A stretch of 8,500 nt of DNA from M55B112 sp040880545 (GTDB lineage Bacteria > Bacteroidota > Bacteroidia > Bacteroidales > GCA-2748055): contig JBBDIE010000013.1 of assembly GCA_040880545.1 (NCBI GenBank), positions 1 through 8,500 on the forward strand, given 5' to 3'. Below, piece by piece: positions 6,469-8,500 of the stretch (positions are counted from its first letter, which is position 1; every line of letters begins with the position of its first letter). The position numbers and the translations under genes are program-made. Under the pieces are notes generated by a model that was given only the letters and a program-made list of their open reading frames with translations, was not told the origin of the DNA and did not search any database.

Positions 6469-7208
6469 TGCAGAATTATATTGGTGATTATCAGGTTAAA
6501 CATCAGGATCAGAATACTGCTGATGACAACTGCCTTTGTACTGGATCTGCCAACCTGCACTGCACCACCTGTAACATGGTAACCGAAATATGCAGCAACT
6601 GTGGTAATAATAAATGCATAAAATACAGTTTTGATCATGGCATAGGAAAGATAATAGGGATAGAAGACATACTGTATCCCGTAAATGTAATCTGACACGG
6701 GGATGTTATCACCGGTAAGGCAGACAAGGTATCCACCAAACAGGCCTATGGCGACACTGATGGTACACAGTATTGGAAGAAACACCACCATGGCTATGAG
6801 TTTGGGCTGGATCAGATAGGCTGCAGAATTGATGCCCATTACTTCGAGGGCGTCGATTTGTTCAGTTACCCGCATCATTCCAATTTCAGAGGCAATACTG
6901 GATCCGCTCTTACCGGCAATAACCAGGCCCACCATTGTTGAGGAGAACTCCAGTAACAGGGAATCCCTCACCGTAACGCCGATGATATAACGTGGCAGCC
7001 AGGGATTTTCAATATTAAAATTTGTCTGGATGGTGATAGCTGCACCCACGAAGAGGGATATTAATCCAATAATGCCGATGGAACCAAGTCCATGGTTTTC
7101 CATTTCCCGAATGGTTTGCCTGTAATAGATTGAAAACTTTTCCGGCCTGGAAAAAACTGCCTTCATTAGTACCAGGTATTTTCCTATGTTTGCAAGCGTT
7201 TTCAACAT
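6465..7208 (-). CDS. mlaE: MlaE-like ABC transporter permease
   Basis: This is the inner-membrane permease of an MCE/Mla lipid-transport ABC system, 247 residues, near the usual 250-260. An N-terminal amphipathic stretch is followed by hydrophobic segments at about 43-62, 85-100, 137-165, 185-208 and 224-245. The diagnostic MlaE signature spans 98-125, including AGKSGSSIASEIGMMRVTEQ (98-117) and then IDALEVMG. A second conserved segment is GYHVTGGAVQVGRSSTKAVV (209-228). It begins 107 bases from the divergent manC gene with no visible Shine-Dalgarno and is the first gene of the minus-strand run. The role in outer-membrane lipid asymmetry or lipid trafficking is inferred from the family. It would need an MCE protein encoded elsewhere. 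Confidence 0.93.
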   Translation of the reverse strand: MLKTLANIGKYLVLMKAVFSRPEKFSIYYRQTIREMENHGLGSIGIIGLISLFVGAAITIQTNFNIENPWLPRYIIGVTVRDSLLLEFSSTMVGLVIAGKSGSSIASEIGMMRVTEQIDALEVMGINSAAYLIQPKLIAMVVFLPILCTISVAIGLFGGYLVCLTGDNIPVSDYIYGIQYVFYPYYLSYAMIKTVFYAFIITTVAAYFGYHVTGGAVQVGRSSTKAVVISSILILMFNLIITNIILH

Positions 7209-7315
7209 GGTGTAAAATTACGAATAATTGTCCGGCTTCTTTATAAAACTGCATTTTGGCCGATAAGTTATTGATATTTACTGTATTTTTAATAGATCAT
7301 AAAAGGTAATTTCTT
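7209..7315. promoter_or_regulatory. Divergent intergenic region between mlaE and manC
   Basis: This 107-base AT-rich gap separates genes transcribed away from each other, so it should hold both promoters. On the plus strand TATTTTTA (7284-7291) matches five of six fixed positions of the Bacteroidota -7 element, but no TTG lies at the expected distance. AAAAGG (7301-7306) precedes the manC ATG by about nine bases and may act as a weak ribosome binding site. No convincing promoter is seen toward mlaE. Confidence 0.35.
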
Positions 7316-8410
7316 ATGAATAAGAACTATTATGCGATTATAATGGCCGGGGGAATTGGGAGCAGATTCTGGCCACTCAGCAGGGCCAAATACCCTAAAC
7401 AATTTCTTGATATTCTTGATGTGGGAGAAACTTTACTCCAGTTAACATTTAACAGGTTCAGCGAGTTGATCCCTCCGGAGAATATTTATATTGTTAGCAA
7501 CGCCGAGTATAAAACTATTATTTCTTCTCAGCTTCCCACGCTTCCCAGGGAGAATATACTGCTGGAACCATTCAGAAGGAATACAGCACCATGCATCGAT
7601 TACGCCAATTTCAGGATACTTAAAAAAAATCCGGAAGCAAGGATCATTGTAGCTCCTTCTGATCATCTCATCATTAAGGAAAAGACATTTCTTGAGCAGG
7701 TTAATCGCGCACTGGAATTTGTTGGGGATCGGGAGGCTTTACTGACACTGGGGATAGAGCCCAGCAGACCTGAAACCGGATACGGTTATATTCAGGCTGT
7801 ACAGAAGCCTGTAAAGGGGTATGAGGATATTGGTTTGAAGCGGGTTAAAACTTTTACAGAGAAGCCCGACCAGGAGATGGCAAAGGTTTTTTTTGAAAGT
7901 GGTGAGTTTTACTGGAACGCAGGAATCTTCTTCTGGACGCTGCCCACCATAATGAAAGCTTTTGAAAACTACATTCCGGAAGTACATACATTGTTTGAGA
8001 AAGGAATAGATTTTTATGGTACCGATAAAGAGGAAAAATTCATAGAGGAGACTTATGAGCGTTGCAAGAATATAAGTATCGACTATGCAATTATGGAGAA
8101 AGCTGAAAATGTTTATGTACTGGCCTCTGATATTGGTTGGTCTGATTTAGGAACCTGGGGCTCGTTATACGAACAGATGGAGACAGATAAACAGGGAAAT
8201 GCTGTGGCGGGAAAGTATGTTTTTCTTTACAATTCATCGGGTAATATTATCCATGTTCCTGATGATAAGCTGGTATTACTTCAGGGTTTAGACAACCATA
8301 TCGTCGTGGAGTCGGATAATGTACTACTGGTTTGCAAGAAGGAGGAAGAGCAACGGATCAAAGAGTTTGTGAATGATATCAGGGCTGATCTGGGAGATAA
8401 ATTTATTTGA
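7316..8410 (+). CDS. manC: Mannose-1-phosphate guanylyltransferase (GDP-mannose pyrophosphorylase)
   Basis: This cytoplasmic enzyme makes GDP-mannose from mannose-1-phosphate and GTP, feeding capsule, O-antigen, GDP-fucose or glycoprotein synthesis. The 364-residue protein has the nucleotidyltransferase signature MAGGIGSRFWPLSR (10-23) followed by PKQF (27-30). Further family motifs are LLEPFRRNTAPCI (82-94), APSDHLI (113-119), TLGIEPSRPETGYGYIQ (144-160), TEKPD (181-185), FYWNAGIF (198-205), SIDYAIMEK (254-262) and IGWSDLGTWGSL (273-284). It lacks the C-terminal phosphomannose isomerase domain of the roughly 470-residue bifunctional ManC/AlgA enzymes, so it is the single-function form. The ATG at 7316 directly precedes the first motif. 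It is divergent from the mla-mobA unit and has no evident functional link to the sulfur genes. Confidence 0.95.
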   Translation: MNKNYYAIIMAGGIGSRFWPLSRAKYPKQFLDILDVGETLLQLTFNRFSELIPPENIYIVSNAEYKTIISSQLPTLPRENILLEPFRRNTAPCIDYANFRILKKNPEARIIVAPSDHLIIKEKTFLEQVNRALEFVGDREALLTLGIEPSRPETGYGYIQAVQKPVKGYEDIGLKRVKTFTEKPDQEMAKVFFESGEFYWNAGIFFWTLPTIMKAFENYIPEVHTLFEKGIDFYGTDKEEKFIEETYERCKNISIDYAIMEKAENVYVLASDIGWSDLGTWGSLYEQMETDKQGNAVAGKYVFLYNSSGNIIHVPDDKLVLLQGLDNHIVVESDNVLLVCKKEEEQRIKEFVNDIRADLGDKFI

Positions 8411-8500
8411 ACTGAAAATCCCGGGACAATTCCGTATTGAATTACCTCATACCCTGCTGGCCGGATGTTATGTCAGTAAATAACAGGGTGTATCAGGAAT
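8411..8500. other. 3' flank of manC, no supported gene
   Basis: These last 90 bases contain no gene that I can support. One plus-strand frame stays open from 8416 to the edge, with a possible TTG start at 8437 (LNYLIPCWPDVM...), but it has no ribosome binding site and is too short to judge. An imperfect dyad is present: TGTTAT (8466-8471) pairs with ATAACA (8480-8485), and ACCCTG (8451-8456) could pair with CAGGGT (8484-8489) in a competing fold. No T-run follows, so it is not a clear terminator for manC. Confidence 0.3.

Noticed and set aside
7015..7254. 79-residue minus-strand open frame overlapping the start of mlaE
   Set aside because: It is out of frame with the clear MlaE coding sequence and shows no protein-like motif.
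8437..8500. Start of a new plus-strand gene at a TTG after manC
   Set aside because: Only about 21 codons are visible, there is no ribosome binding site, and other frames are nearly as open; it cannot be supported.
1..8500. CRISPR arrays, tRNA or rRNA genes, insertion sequences, attachment sites
   Set aside because: No spaced direct repeats, transposase motifs, terminal inverted repeats or tRNA-like cloverleaf were seen; the window is almost entirely packed with intact protein genes.

Overview
The window looks like a chromosomal segment of a Bacteroidota-type bacterium, probably anaerobic or facultatively anaerobic. The reasons are indirect. Base composition is moderate to slightly AT-rich, and starts mostly lack a Shine-Dalgarno sequence and sit behind A/T-rich leaders. 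One promoter-like site upstream of the large oxidoreductase gene fits the Bacteroidota -7 consensus TAnnTTTG. The gene families are also ones common in that phylum. No taxonomic marker is present, so this stays an inference.

Layout: eight complete genes lie on the minus strand and one on the plus strand. In the direction of transcription, the first minus-strand block is an MlaE-like permease (7208-6465), an MlaF-like ATPase (6468-5719, TTG start, 4-nt overlap) and MobA (5691-5086), with a 7-bp hairpin at the end of mobA. A 159-base AT-rich gap with a candidate promoter follows. The second block is a three-subunit Psr/Phs-type molybdoenzyme: catalytic subunit (4926-2689), four-cluster ferredoxin subunit (2692-2159, ATGA overlap) and NrfD/PsrC membrane anchor (2149-1208). 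Two half-size YeeE/YedE sulfur-transport proteins come next (1220-657 and 641-45). A further gene appears to begin at base 26 and run off the left edge. On the plus strand, diverging from mlaE across a 107-base gap, is a GDP-mannose pyrophosphorylase (7316-8410). The last 90 bases hold no supported gene.

How they work together: the catalytic subunit carries a twin-arginine signal, so it should act outside the cytoplasmic membrane. Electrons from menaquinol would pass through the NrfD anchor and four [4Fe-4S] clusters to a bis-MGD molybdenum site. MobA, encoded just upstream, makes the guanylylated form of that cofactor. The YeeE/YedE pair points to a sulfur substrate such as thiosulfate or polysulfide, and to movement of a sulfur species across the membrane as part of the same module. 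MlaEF and ManC belong to envelope maintenance and sugar-nucleotide synthesis and look unrelated to sulfur metabolism.

No wholly new system is evident. The most interesting parts are the sulfur-respiration operon with its split transporter pair, and its uncertain substrate and direction.
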